From Clostridia bacterium (GTDB lineage: Bacteria > Bacillota > Clostridia > Lachnospirales > Lachnospiraceae): a stretch of 64,000 nucleotides of DNA. The notes beneath the pieces are model-generated. The model did no database searches, was not told where the DNA came from, and saw only the letters and a program-made list of their open reading frames with translations. Made by a program: the position numbers and the translations under genes. The stretch is from positions 1-64,000 of the forward strand of contig CAJTAK010000003.1 of the NCBI GenBank assembly GCA_910574255.1. Direction: 5' to 3'. The stretch's first letter is position 1. Every line of letters begins with the position of its first letter. Shown one piece after another: positions 35,484 through 44,297 of the stretch.

Positions 35484-36257
35484 TTATCGTCTCTGGCGGC
35501 AGGCTTCATACAGCAGGATTGCCGATGCTATGGACACATTTAGGGATTCCAGCTTTCCCTTCATGGGAATCCGAATCCGGGTATCCGCACCGGCTGCAAG
35601 GTCCGGACTCAGCCCGTTTGCCTCATTCCCCAGCAAAAAGGCTGTTCCCTTTGTATAATCTCCTTTTTCATAGCTCTGGCTCTCTCCCAGATAAGCTGCG
35701 AATGTGTATATTCCCGCCTGTCTCAGCTCCCTTAAAATCTCCTGCAGATCATTTGCCGGGAAAAAAGGCACCCGATATATGGACCCCATAGTGGAACGTA
35801 TTGTCTTAGGATTGTACATATCCACACAATCCGGACTTAGAATCACGCCGTCCACGCCTGCTCCCTCTGCAGTGCGCATCATTGTCCCAAGGTTTCCCGG
35901 ATCCTGAATGTTTTCCAGTATCAGCAGCAGAGGATTCTCATTTTGCAGAAGTTCTTTCAGAGAATAATGATACTGCCTTACCAGACAGAGTACTCCCTGA
36001 GGGGTCTGGGTATCGCACATGTTCTTAAACACGGAATCCTCCACTACTTCACATGGAATATCCTCCGCCGCCTTTCCCCCCAGCCGCTTTTCCACATAGC
36101 TCTCTGAGAAATACGCTTTCACAATCCGCTCTCTCGGAGCTTCCAGAAACATCTTAGTCCCCTCTGCCACAAAGACGTCCTGAGCGTTTCTGTGTTTCGC
36201 TTTTTTGTTTAGTTGAATAACCTGCTTTACCTGCTGATTTGCGGTGCTGGTAATCAT
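35484..36257 (-). CDS. TrmH/SpoU-family RNA 2'-O-methyltransferase
   Basis: A 257-residue SPOUT-knot methyltransferase that would modify rRNA or tRNA ribose with S-adenosylmethionine. Motif 1 ('NIQDPGNLGTMMRTAEGAG', near 110-130), motif 2 ('FLLGNEANGLS') and motif 3 ('IPMKGKLESLNVSIASAILLYE') are all present, and an N-terminal SpoU substrate-binding domain precedes them. ATG at 36257 with AAAGGAAA upstream; family proteins begin 'MITS..N..VK'. Confidence 0.92.
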   Translation of the reverse strand: MITSTANQQVKQVIQLNKKAKHRNAQDVFVAEGTKMFLEAPRERIVKAYFSESYVEKRLGGKAAEDIPCEVVEDSVFKNMCDTQTPQGVLCLVRQYHYSLKELLQNENPLLLILENIQDPGNLGTMMRTAEGAGVDGVILSPDCVDMYNPKTIRSTMGSIYRVPFFPANDLQEILRELRQAGIYTFAAYLGESQSYEKGDYTKGTAFLLGNEANGLSPDLAAGADTRIRIPMKGKLESLNVSIASAILLYEACRQRR

Positions 36258-36321
36258 ATACCGGTTTCCTTTCTCACACACAAAAGGCTCTTGCATCTAT
36301 ATTACAAATAAGCTTGTAATG

Positions 36322-37299
36322 TTAATGCCTGGAAAGAGACTGAGCAATCTCATACTGGTAAGGATCAATACCCTTATCCATATCCAGCGCCTCGTTAATA
36401 TCAAAGTCCTGGAACCTGCCATGCTGATAGCCCACTACCCGGTTTGTCTTCCCTGCACAGAGCAGATCCGCCGCCATGGCTCCCATCATGGACGCATATA
36501 CCCGGTCCTTACAGGTAGGGCTTCCGCCTCTCTGCATGTGACCCAAAATAGTGGCTCTGGTCTCGATTCCTGTAGCCGCCTCAATTCGGCGGGCCATACT
36601 GGTGGAATGTCCCACGCCCTCTGCATTTACAATAATATGGTGCTTCTTTCCACGCTTCCGGTTGGCAATAATATTATTGATGATCTCCTGCTCATCATAG
36701 TTATAATTTTCCGGAAGAAGAATATCCTCGGCTCCATTGGCAATGCCGCACCAGAGTGCAATGTATCCGGCATTTCTTCCCATAACCTCTATAATACTGC
36801 ATCGTTCATGGGAGGTAGAAGTATCCCGCACCTTGTCAATGGCTTCCATAGCCGTATTTACCGCCGTGTCAAAGCCAATGGTATACTCTGTACAGGAAAT
36901 ATCCAGATCAATGGTTCCCGGTACGCCTACGGTGTTAACACCAAGGTTCGCCAATGCCTGTGCCCCCTTGAAAGAACCGTCTCCGCCAATGACCACAATT
37001 CCGTCAATCCCATGGTTCCGGCAGATCTCGGCACCTCTCTCCTGTCCCTCTTTTGTCATAAACTCTTTGCAGCGGGCCGTAAAGAGAATCGTACCTCCCC
37101 GTTCAATGGTGTTGGATACATCATTGGCTGTCATATCTATTATTTCTTCATTTAGCAGGCCTGAATAGCCCTTTCGAATTCCCTTAACCTTTTTTCCGTT
37201 AGCAAGGGCTTTTCTGACAACGGCACGAATGGCTGCATTCATTCCCGGTGCATCGCCGCCGCTGGTTAATACTCCAATGGTGTTGATCTCTTTTGTCAT
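36322..37299 (-). CDS. pfkA: ATP-dependent 6-phosphofructokinase
   Basis: Glycolytic enzyme phosphorylating fructose 6-phosphate. The 325-residue protein shows 'GVLTSGGDAPGMNAAIR', the nucleotide loop 'GGDGSFKGA' (the Gly at the selectivity position points to ATP rather than pyrophosphate), the catalytic 'PGTIDLDI' (Asp127 equivalent; Leu in place of the usual Asn) and 'EVMGRNAGYIAL'. AGGAGG before the ATG. It follows dnaE on the same strand by about 60 bases. Confidence 0.96.
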   Translation of the reverse strand: MTKEINTIGVLTSGGDAPGMNAAIRAVVRKALANGKKVKGIRKGYSGLLNEEIIDMTANDVSNTIERGGTILFTARCKEFMTKEGQERGAEICRNHGIDGIVVIGGDGSFKGAQALANLGVNTVGVPGTIDLDISCTEYTIGFDTAVNTAMEAIDKVRDTSTSHERCSIIEVMGRNAGYIALWCGIANGAEDILLPENYNYDEQEIINNIIANRKRGKKHHIIVNAEGVGHSTSMARRIEAATGIETRATILGHMQRGGSPTCKDRVYASMMGAMAADLLCAGKTNRVVGYQHGRFQDFDINEALDMDKGIDPYQYEIAQSLSRH

Positions 37300-37358
37300 G
37301 ATTTCCTCCTTTTAACGCACTTGCTCTGTATCTGCCTTGTGGCTAATCTGTAAATATT

Positions 37359-40300
37359 TTAATGCATTCTTCCCAGCTTTTCAATACGTTTCTCCACAAC
37401 TTTCACATTCTCTTCGCCAAAACGCTCCCGAAGCTTTATGAGCAGTGTCCCCTCCGCCTGAACATTCCGCCCTGCTCCCAACCGCTTTGTCCTTTTCTCC
37501 GCAGCTGCATAAAGCACAACGGGATCATTGCCGTCGCTGTCATGAAGCAGCTCCAAAAGCTCCGGTTCCTCCGCTATACAAGACGCCTGATCGGAAAACT
37601 GAATCCACAGCTCCCGTTTTCCCTCGTCAAAAGAAAAAATCCGGTCACAGATAAGCTTGCTTGCTTTCTCCTCTTCCACACTTACATGGCCGCCCACAAA
37701 TACCTTGGCCTCCTCTGTAAGCATACCCGAATTGCGTTCATAGATGTTGGGAAATACGATCACCTCTACGGTTCCAACCAGATCCTCTATCTGCAGAAAT
37801 GCCATAACCCGGTTATTTTTGGTATACTTAATGGTTTTTCCGGTAATCATTCCTCCAATCACCACGATCTCCCCATCCCTTACCCGGGTCTTATTCGTCT
37901 CCTCATCCAGCTGAAAATCCGTAGTAACCGCTGTAATATTCTTTTTCCATCTCTCCTCATATTCTTCCAGAGGATGACCGCTGATGTAAACCCCCAGAAC
38001 CTCCTTTTCAAAGGCCAGCAAAAGTTCCTTTTTGTATTCCTCTACCTTTGGAAGCTGAATCTTGAAATTCTGCTTTTCCTCCTCATCCACAAAATCAAAA
38101 AGACTCATCTGTCCGGTCATCACCGTCTTGCGGCTCTGGGCCACACTGTCCATGATTCCTCCGTAAGCCATCATATACTGCTGCCGATTGCCCCCCAGGC
38201 TGTCCATGGCACCTGCCTTAATCAGATTCTCTATAGTCTTTTTGTTGACTTCCTTTCCTGACATTCGTTCAATAAAGTCTGTCAGGCTTTTAAACGGCCC
38301 GCCAAGCTTCCGTTCTGCCACAATGCTTTCCACCACCGGGCGGCCAATACTTTTAATTGCAGACAGGCCGTAACGGATGGACTTTCCCGATATGGAAAAT
38401 GCCGACTCTCCCTCATTGATATCCGGCGGCAATATGGCAATATTCATCTGGCGGCAGCTTAAGATATATTCCGATACCTTACCCGGATTATCAATCACGG
38501 AAGTCATCAATGCCGCCATAAACTCTACCGGATAATAATACTTAAGATAAGCCGTCTGATAGGCAACCACCGCATAAACCACCGCATGGGATTTGTTGAA
38601 AGCATATTTTGCAAAATCCGTCATTTCATCAAAAATCTTATGGGCCGTCTTTTCGGAGATCCCATTGCTGATGCAGCCGGGCACTCCCTCCTCCGGATTG
38701 CCATAGACAAAGTTCTGCCGTTCTTTTTCCATAACGGCCGCCTTTTTCTTGGACATGGCACGGCGAACCAGATCACTCCTCCCCAGGGTGTAGCCTGCCA
38801 GCCGCTGAACAATCTGCATAACCTGCTCCTGATAGACGATACAGCCATAGGTGGGCTCCAGAATCTCCTCGAGCTGCGGGCAGTCATAGGAGATAGTCTC
38901 CGGATGATCCTTGCCCCGGATATATTGGGGAATAAAATCCATGGGTCCAGGACGATACAGGGCGATCCCGGCAATCACATCCTCAAGATTCTGTGGCCGC
39001 AGATTCTTCATAAAGTTCTTCATGCCGGCACTCTCCAGCTGGAACACGCCGTCTGTCTTTCCGGTTCCTATGGAGGCAAATACCTCCTTATCATCATAAT
39101 CGATTCGATCCATATCCAGATAATTCCCCGTACTCTTTTCCGACAGCTTTGCCGCATCCTGTATCACGGTCAGAGTCCGAAGCCCCAGGAAATCCATCTT
39201 CAGAAGTCCAAGCTCTTCCAGAGTAGTCATAGTAAACTGGGTGGTGAGGGAACCGTCTGTAGCCCGGGAAAGGGGCACATATTCATCTACGGCTTTCTGG
39301 CAGATGACAACGCCTGCCGCATGCATGGAGGTATGGCGGGGCAGGCCCTCCAGACGCATGGACATATCCACCAGTTCATGTACCTGCGGATCTTTCTCAT
39401 AGCTGTCCCGAAATTCCGGATTCATCTTAAGTGCATCCTTAAGGGTGATGGTTCTTCCCTGCTCCGTAGGAATCATTTTGGCAATGGAATCCACAAAGGC
39501 ATAGGGCAGATCCATAACACGGCCCACATCCCGCAGCACGCCCCGGGCTGCCATGGTTCCAAAGGTGACGATCTGGGCCACCCGATCCTTGCCGTATTTT
39601 CTCACCACATAGTCGATAACCTCCTGCCGGCGTTCAAAGCAGAAATCAATATCAATATCCGGCATGGATACACGCTCCGGATTCAGAAAACGCTCAAAGA
39701 GAAGCTGATAACGCATGGGATCGATATTGGTAATATGCATCACGTAAGATACGATACTTCCCGCTGCAGAACCTCGCCCCGGCCCTACGGCGATTCCATT
39801 GTCACGGGCATATTTGATAAAATCCCATACAATCAGGAAATAATCCACATATCCCATATTTTTGATAACGCCCAGCTCATATTCCAGACGTTTCTTTCTG
39901 GTTCCGTCATCCTCCGGATAGCGTTCCTTTAAGCCCTCAAAGCAGATCTGATTCAGGTATTCCCAGGAGGTAAGACCCTCGGGAACATCAAACCTTGGCA
40001 GCTTTGTGACGCCGAATTCAATCTCCACATTGCAACGCTCGGCTATCTTCCCTGTATTCTCCAACGCTTCCTTTGCATAGGGAAATAAAGCCTCCATCTC
40101 CTCCGGGGACTTTACATAGTATTGGCCGCCCTCATATCGCATTCTGTCCTCGTCCTGCAGCTTTTTGGCCGTCTGGATACAGAGAAGTATGTCATGGGGC
40201 TTCACATCTTCCGCATAGGTGTAATGGATGTCATTGGTTGCTGCCAGAGGGATATTAAGCTCCCTGCTCATTCTAAGGAGTGCCTGATTTACTGTTTTCT

Positions 40301-40847
40301 GCTCCGCAATGCCATGATCCTGAAGCTCAAGAAAATAATTTCCCTTTCCAAATACGCCCTCATATTTCAGTGCCGTTTTTTTCGCTTCATCGTAAAGGCC
40401 CTTTACAATATAACGCTGGACCTCTCCCGCCAGGCAGGCACTTAAGGCTATGATCCCCTCATGATATTGCTGCAGGACTTCCATATCCACTCGGGGGCGG
40501 TAGTAAAAGCCCTCTACATAGCCCTTGGAGACAATTTTTATTAAATTCGCATAGCCCTCGTTATTTTCCGCCAGCAGCACCAAATGATAATAACGATCAT
40601 CTCCTCCCGTAAGTTCTTTGTCAAATCGGGAATTCGGTGCCACATAGACCTCACATCCCAGGATCGGCTTCACTCCCTCTGCTCTTGCCGCCCGATAGAA
40701 ATCTATCACGCCGAACATGGCACCGTGATCCGTGATGGCTGCTGCGTCCATTCCTAACTCTTTTACTCGTGCTACGTATTCTTTTATCTTATTGGAACCA
40801 TCCAAAAGGCTGTATTCCGTATGGGTATGCAAATGCACAAATGACAT
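37359..40847 (-). CDS. dnaE: DNA polymerase III subunit alpha DnaE
   Basis: A 1162-residue replicative polymerase. An N-terminal PHP domain ('FVHLHTHTEYSLLDG', 'AITDHGAMFG'), the polymerase palm with 'GRGSAAGSIVSYVMHITNIDP' and the catalytic 'MPDIDIDFCFERR', the 'YQEQVMQI' fingers, a helix-hairpin-helix region and a C-terminal OB fold ('GEIVVIGGMITGKTIKYTKNNRVMAFL') followed by a beta-tail. Length and order are typical for DnaE1/DnaE3. GGAGG before the ATG. Probably cotranscribed with pfkA. Confidence 0.97.
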   Translation of the reverse strand: MSFVHLHTHTEYSLLDGSNKIKEYVARVKELGMDAAAITDHGAMFGVIDFYRAARAEGVKPILGCEVYVAPNSRFDKELTGGDDRYYHLVLLAENNEGYANLIKIVSKGYVEGFYYRPRVDMEVLQQYHEGIIALSACLAGEVQRYIVKGLYDEAKKTALKYEGVFGKGNYFLELQDHGIAEQKTVNQALLRMSRELNIPLAATNDIHYTYAEDVKPHDILLCIQTAKKLQDEDRMRYEGGQYYVKSPEEMEALFPYAKEALENTGKIAERCNVEIEFGVTKLPRFDVPEGLTSWEYLNQICFEGLKERYPEDDGTRKKRLEYELGVIKNMGYVDYFLIVWDFIKYARDNGIAVGPGRGSAAGSIVSYVMHITNIDPMRYQLLFERFLNPERVSMPDIDIDFCFERRQEVIDYVVRKYGKDRVAQIVTFGTMAARGVLRDVGRVMDLPYAFVDSIAKMIPTEQGRTITLKDALKMNPEFRDSYEKDPQVHELVDMSMRLEGLPRHTSMHAAGVVICQKAVDEYVPLSRATDGSLTTQFTMTTLEELGLLKMDFLGLRTLTVIQDAAKLSEKSTGNYLDMDRIDYDDKEVFASIGTGKTDGVFQLESAGMKNFMKNLRPQNLEDVIAGIALYRPGPMDFIPQYIRGKDHPETISYDCPQLEEILEPTYGCIVYQEQVMQIVQRLAGYTLGRSDLVRRAMSKKKAAVMEKERQNFVYGNPEEGVPGCISNGISEKTAHKIFDEMTDFAKYAFNKSHAVVYAVVAYQTAYLKYYYPVEFMAALMTSVIDNPGKVSEYILSCRQMNIAILPPDINEGESAFSISGKSIRYGLSAIKSIGRPVVESIVAERKLGGPFKSLTDFIERMSGKEVNKKTIENLIKAGAMDSLGGNRQQYMMAYGGIMDSVAQSRKTVMTGQMSLFDFVDEEEKQNFKIQLPKVEEYKKELLLAFEKEVLGVYISGHPLEEYEERWKKNITAVTTDFQLDEETNKTRVRDGEIVVIGGMITGKTIKYTKNNRVMAFLQIEDLVGTVEVIVFPNIYERNSGMLTEEAKVFVGGHVSVEEEKASKLICDRIFSFDEGKRELWIQFSDQASCIAEEPELLELLHDSDGNDPVVLYAAAEKRTKRLGAGRNVQAEGTLLIKLRERFGEENVKVVEKRIEKLGRMH

Positions 40848-40865
40848 GCCGTTTCCTCCGTGATT

Positions 40866-42056
40866 TTAAAGTCCGTACCGGATCGCATCCAAAATTTGAT
40901 GAGCCGCTTCTTCCTTACTCATTAGTTCTAAGGGAATCTCTTTCTCCCTGGTAAGCAGTGTAATCCGATTGGTATTGGTTCCAAAGCCCGCCCCCTCTTC
41001 CCGAAGACTGTTGGCACAGATCAGATCGCAGTTCTTGGTCTCCAGCTTCTTTCTGGAATTCTCAAGCAAGTCTTCTGTCTCCATGGCAAAGCCACAGAGG
41101 ATCTGTCCCTCTTTCTTATGCTCTCCCAGATATTTCAGGATATCCCTTGTCCGCTTCAGTTCTATGATTAAATCCTGATCGGATTTTTTCAGCTTATTTT
41201 CTGCCGTAACCGCAGGAGTGTAATCAGCCACTGCGGCCGCCTTGATAATATAGTCCATGTCATTTGCTTCTTTTGTCACTGCTTCAAACATGTCCTCTGC
41301 GGAAACTACTGGCAATGTCCGAACAAACATTGGCGGTTCCGCTTCCGTATGGGCTGCTACAAGGGTGACTTCTGCTCCTCGCAGCATGGCGGCCCTTGCC
41401 AGGGCGAAGCCCATTTTTCCGCTGGAGTGATTGGTGATGAATCTCACCGGGTCAATGGATTCTCTGGTGGCTCCTGCAGTAATCAGCACTTTTTTTCCTG
41501 CCAGATCTTTTTCAAATGCAATCTCTCTTAAAATATGCTCCAGAAGCACCTGTTCTTCGGGCATTCGGCCGTCGCCCTCATCGCCGTTGGCTAACATGCC
41601 CCTGTCGGGAGGAATGATCTCATAGCCGAAATGTGCCAGTTTGGTCAGGTTATCCTGGACGATGGGGTTGTGGTACATGTGGTGGTTCATGGCCGGGGAT
41701 ATGAGCTTTTTGCAGGGGCAGGCCATGATGGTGGTGGTCAGCATGTCATCTGCAATGCCATTTGCTATCTTTCCAATCACGTTGGCGGATGCAGGGGCGA
41801 TGAGAACTACGTTCGCCTGCTTGGCCAAAGCCACATGCTCTACGCTATACCGGAAGTTTCGGTCAAAGGTGTCAATGAGACACTTGTTACCGGTCAGACT
41901 TTCAAAGGTGATTGGGTTGATGAAGTTGGCGGCGTTTTTTGTCATTAGTACCTGGACATTGCATTCTAGCTTTTTCAGCATTCTGGCCAGGTTTGCGATT
42001 TTATAGGCGGCGATACTGCCGGTTACGGCGAGTACGGCTGTTTTTCCTTTTAACAT
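40866..42056 (-). CDS. coaBC: Bifunctional CoaBC (phosphopantothenoylcysteine decarboxylase/synthetase)
   Basis: Two steps of coenzyme A synthesis in one 396-residue protein: an N-terminal FMN decarboxylase (CoaC; 'AVTGSIAAYKIANLARML', 'PAMNHHMYHNPIVQ') and a C-terminal CTP- or ATP-using ligase (CoaB; 'VLITAGATRESIDPVRFITNHSSGKMG'). The ATG at 42056 has AAGGAG nine bases upstream, and the longer frame runs into palindrome E. The decarboxylase motif that in well-studied enzymes reads 'ACGD' carries Asn for the catalytic Cys here ('LANGDEGDGRM', near 160). It is two genes from coaX and a pantothenate-type transporter. Confidence 0.93.
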   Translation of the reverse strand: MLKGKTAVLAVTGSIAAYKIANLARMLKKLECNVQVLMTKNAANFINPITFESLTGNKCLIDTFDRNFRYSVEHVALAKQANVVLIAPASANVIGKIANGIADDMLTTTIMACPCKKLISPAMNHHMYHNPIVQDNLTKLAHFGYEIIPPDRGMLANGDEGDGRMPEEQVLLEHILREIAFEKDLAGKKVLITAGATRESIDPVRFITNHSSGKMGFALARAAMLRGAEVTLVAAHTEAEPPMFVRTLPVVSAEDMFEAVTKEANDMDYIIKAAAVADYTPAVTAENKLKKSDQDLIIELKRTRDILKYLGEHKKEGQILCGFAMETEDLLENSRKKLETKNCDLICANSLREEGAGFGTNTNRITLLTREKEIPLELMSKEEAAHQILDAIRYGL

Positions 42057-42104
42057 ACGTGTGGACTCCTTTTTGCTGTTTACCGGACGGGAATGCCGCA
42101 AAGT

Positions 42105-42281
42105 AAGACAGAGGAATTTTCCATATCCGTGTTCGGACGGTTCACGTACACCCTGTCTGCTCAGGGCGGACATTGCCTTGGAGACTTTTTAAATTTTTAA
42201 GCTTTTTTGGCAATGTTCGCCCGTATCAGACAGAATGTACGTGAACAGCCGGACACTTGATATCGGAAATTCCTCTGTCTT
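42105..42281. repeat. Long 177-base palindrome E
   Basis: Successive paired segments: AAGACAGAGGAATTT / AAATTCCTCTGTCTT, TGTTCGG / CCGGACA, GTTCACGTACA / TGTACGTGAAC, CTGTCTG / CAGACAG, and GGGCGGACATTGCC / GGCAATGTTCGCCC around a 31-base AT-rich loop. Roughly 60 base pairs in one cruciform, ending about 50 bases before the coaBC start. Much too long for a terminator. Confidence 0.75.
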
Positions 42282-42392
42282 CGTTTGCAGCATCCCCTGT
42301 TTTTGGCTGTGGTTTGTTTTTTGTTTTGGGACTGTTTTTAGTATAGCATATCGCAGTTCTTGACTGCAATCAAACTTATCAAAATGTCCCTC
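42282..42392. other. Intergenic gap after palindrome E
   Basis: T-rich stretch between the palindrome and the end of the YhcG-like gene; nothing coding. A terminator for the YhcG-like gene would be expected here but is not obvious. Confidence 0.35.
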
Positions 42393-43316
42393 TCAGTTTA
42401 CAGTATTCTCACTCAATCCCTGCTCCAGTTCTTCTATTGTAGGCAACGTACCCTTGAAATCTTTAGGCATCAACGCATTTAATTCATATTCAGATATTCC
42501 TATCGGTTCTGTGGAGGTTTCAACTGCATATTTTGCCAATATATTATCCTTGGTCTTGCAGATAAGAAGTCCTATTGTCTGTGTATCACCTTTACCCTTG
42601 AGAGTATGGTTTACCGCTGATACGTATGTGGCAGTCTGCGAAATAAATCCTGGTTCAAATTCCACAATTTTTACTTCAACAACTACATAACAATGCCGCT
42701 TTATGTTGTAGAATAGCATATCGACGTACTGCTCTGTATTCCCAATCTGCAATCGGTATTCTCTTCCTACAAATGCAAATCCGGTTCCGAGTTCCATCAA
42801 AAAATTCAGCAAAACCGCCCTTGACCAGTTATTTTCAATAACTTTATTAATGTAAAAATTAAATTTTTTCGGATTATCATGACACTTATCTATCAATACC
42901 TTTATATGTCCCCAGGGAATCATAAAAACATTATTTGATGCCATTTCAAATTGTTCCTCAACTTGGGGAACAATTTTATTATCACTGTTTTCCAAAAATC
43001 TTTCCCCAACTTGGGGAACAGTTTCAATGTTCTTAAAAAGTCCATAAAAACGCATCATGTAACGCAAATTAGTAGGAGAAAATCCTTTTGCATTCGGAAT
43101 AATATCTGACATATCCATACTCATATTTTTGAAAAACTTACTTCCCCATTTACTGTCCGCACGCTTTTCTGTAATATCTTTCCCTACTGACCAATAATAC
43201 ATAAGCATCTCGTTGTTTACACGAATGGAAGCTTTTATCTGGCTCTTTCTGTATCTTTCTCCAAGTTCTTGTATCCAACTTCTATATTCCTCATCAAGCC
43301 GCATTAATTCGCTCAT
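42393..43316 (-). CDS. YhcG-like (DUF1016) nuclease-family protein, internally shortened
   Basis: A 307-residue protein with the DUF1016 N-terminal domain ('VNNEMLMYYWSVGKDI', 'FSPTNLRYMMRFYGLF') and the C-terminal PD-(D/E)XK-type domain ('FAFVGREYRLQIG', 'YVDMLFYNIKRHCYVVVEVKI', 'IGLLICKTKD'). In full-length relatives about 50-60 residues ('...LPAPQSDLA...DPYIFDFL...') separate the 'W-SRAVLL' and 'FLMELGTGFAFVG' segments; here they are joined directly. The frame is intact, so an in-frame deletion is likely. The family is often linked to mobile regions and defence; function unproven. Confidence 0.8.
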   Translation of the reverse strand: MSELMRLDEEYRSWIQELGERYRKSQIKASIRVNNEMLMYYWSVGKDITEKRADSKWGSKFFKNMSMDMSDIIPNAKGFSPTNLRYMMRFYGLFKNIETVPQVGERFLENSDNKIVPQVEEQFEMASNNVFMIPWGHIKVLIDKCHDNPKKFNFYINKVIENNWSRAVLLNFLMELGTGFAFVGREYRLQIGNTEQYVDMLFYNIKRHCYVVVEVKIVEFEPGFISQTATYVSAVNHTLKGKGDTQTIGLLICKTKDNILAKYAVETSTEPIGISEYELNALMPKDFKGTLPTIEELEQGLSENTVN

Positions 43317-43483
43317 AATTTTACCCTCTTCCGATATTTTCTATTATTCTGCCTTGCATCATGCCATTACACGATTGCTAAATTGCTGTTTTGTTTTCGT
43401 GTTCTGGTAATACAATAACATAAAAAGTTTATTTTTTTGTATATTTTTTTTGAGATTTGTGGTATAAAGGTAGATGTATTGTA

Positions 43484-43497
43484 TCTCCCCTGGGAGA
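43484..43497 (+). other. Small hairpin before the ECF S-component gene
   Basis: TCTCCC-CT-GGGAGA, a 6-base perfect stem just upstream of the GGAGG of the transporter gene. Confidence 0.35.
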
Positions 43498-43525
43498 ATA
43501 ATAACATTTAGGAGGAAAATTGAAT

Positions 43526-44161
43526 ATGGAGAAATCAAGAAAAGACACTCGTTGGATGGTCAGTGTTGCACTTATGGCTGCGATTGTGATTCTGCTGGCG
43601 AATACGCCGCTGGGGATGATTCAGCTTCCGATTATTAAGGCAACAACTGTGCATATTCCGGTGATTATCGGGGCAATTCTTTTGGGACCCTCGGCCGGGG
43701 CGATTTTAGGCGGTGTATTTGGAATCTGTTCTATGATCAGTAATACTACTGCACCTACTTTGCTTTCTTTTGCTTTTTCGCCCTTTCTTGCGGAGGATCT
43801 CTTAGGCATTGTTAAGGCTCTCTGGATCGCCATAGGCTGCCGGATTTTGATTGGCGTTGTGTCCGGATGGGTATGGATTGGTCTTAAGAAGCTTAAAGTT
43901 ACTCCCTGGGCTGCTCTTCCCCTTACCGGATTTGTGGGGTCTATGACAAATACGGTCCTTGTTATGGGCAGCATCTATCTGCTTCTAGCTTCACAATATG
44001 CATCTGCGAAAGATGTGGCTTTGGATGCCGTGTGGGGACTGATTATGGCGACTGTGACGGCTTCGGGGATTCCGGAGGCGATTGCGGCGGCTGTTCTGGT
44101 GACGGCTCTTGGAAAGGCTCTTTTGGTATTTTTCCGGAGACAGATGGCTGCAGCTCGTTAG
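43526..44161 (+). CDS. ECF transporter S component, probably pantothenate (PanT-like)
   Basis: Substrate-capture membrane subunit of an energy-coupling-factor transporter, about 211 residues with six hydrophobic segments ('ALMAAIVILLANTPLGMI', 'VHIPVIIGAILLGPSAGAILGGVFG'). The shared EcfA/EcfT module is expected elsewhere. The position directly before coaX, and two genes from coaBC, points to pantothenate. The ATG at 43526 suits GGAGG at 43511-43515; a TTG two codons earlier is too close to the site. Confidence 0.82.
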   Translation: MEKSRKDTRWMVSVALMAAIVILLANTPLGMIQLPIIKATTVHIPVIIGAILLGPSAGAILGGVFGICSMISNTTAPTLLSFAFSPFLAEDLLGIVKALWIAIGCRILIGVVSGWVWIGLKKLKVTPWAALPLTGFVGSMTNTVLVMGSIYLLLASQYASAKDVALDAVWGLIMATVTASGIPEAIAAAVLVTALGKALLVFFRRQMAAAR

Positions 44162-44181
44162 TTTTAATTTACAAATAGTAT

Positions 44182-44219
44182 TACCCTCTGTAGGTGAATG
44201 CTTTTTCCTACAGAGGGTA
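44182..44219 (+). terminator. Hairpin between panT-like gene and coaX
   Basis: Perfect 13-base stem TACCCTCTGTAGG / CCTACAGAGGGTA with a 12-base loop. The T tract is weak, so it may attenuate rather than fully stop transcription into coaX. Confidence 0.6.
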
Positions 44220-44297
44220 TTCCTTGTTATATACCTGCCAGTCACGGGCAGTCAAAAATGAAAGATATATCCTAGCAGAAAGAAAAGGAACTTAAAA

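Noticed and set aside
38586..39932. 448-codon open frame opposite dnaE
   Set aside because: Mirror of codon bias in dnaE; composition is unlike a protein and no site precedes it.
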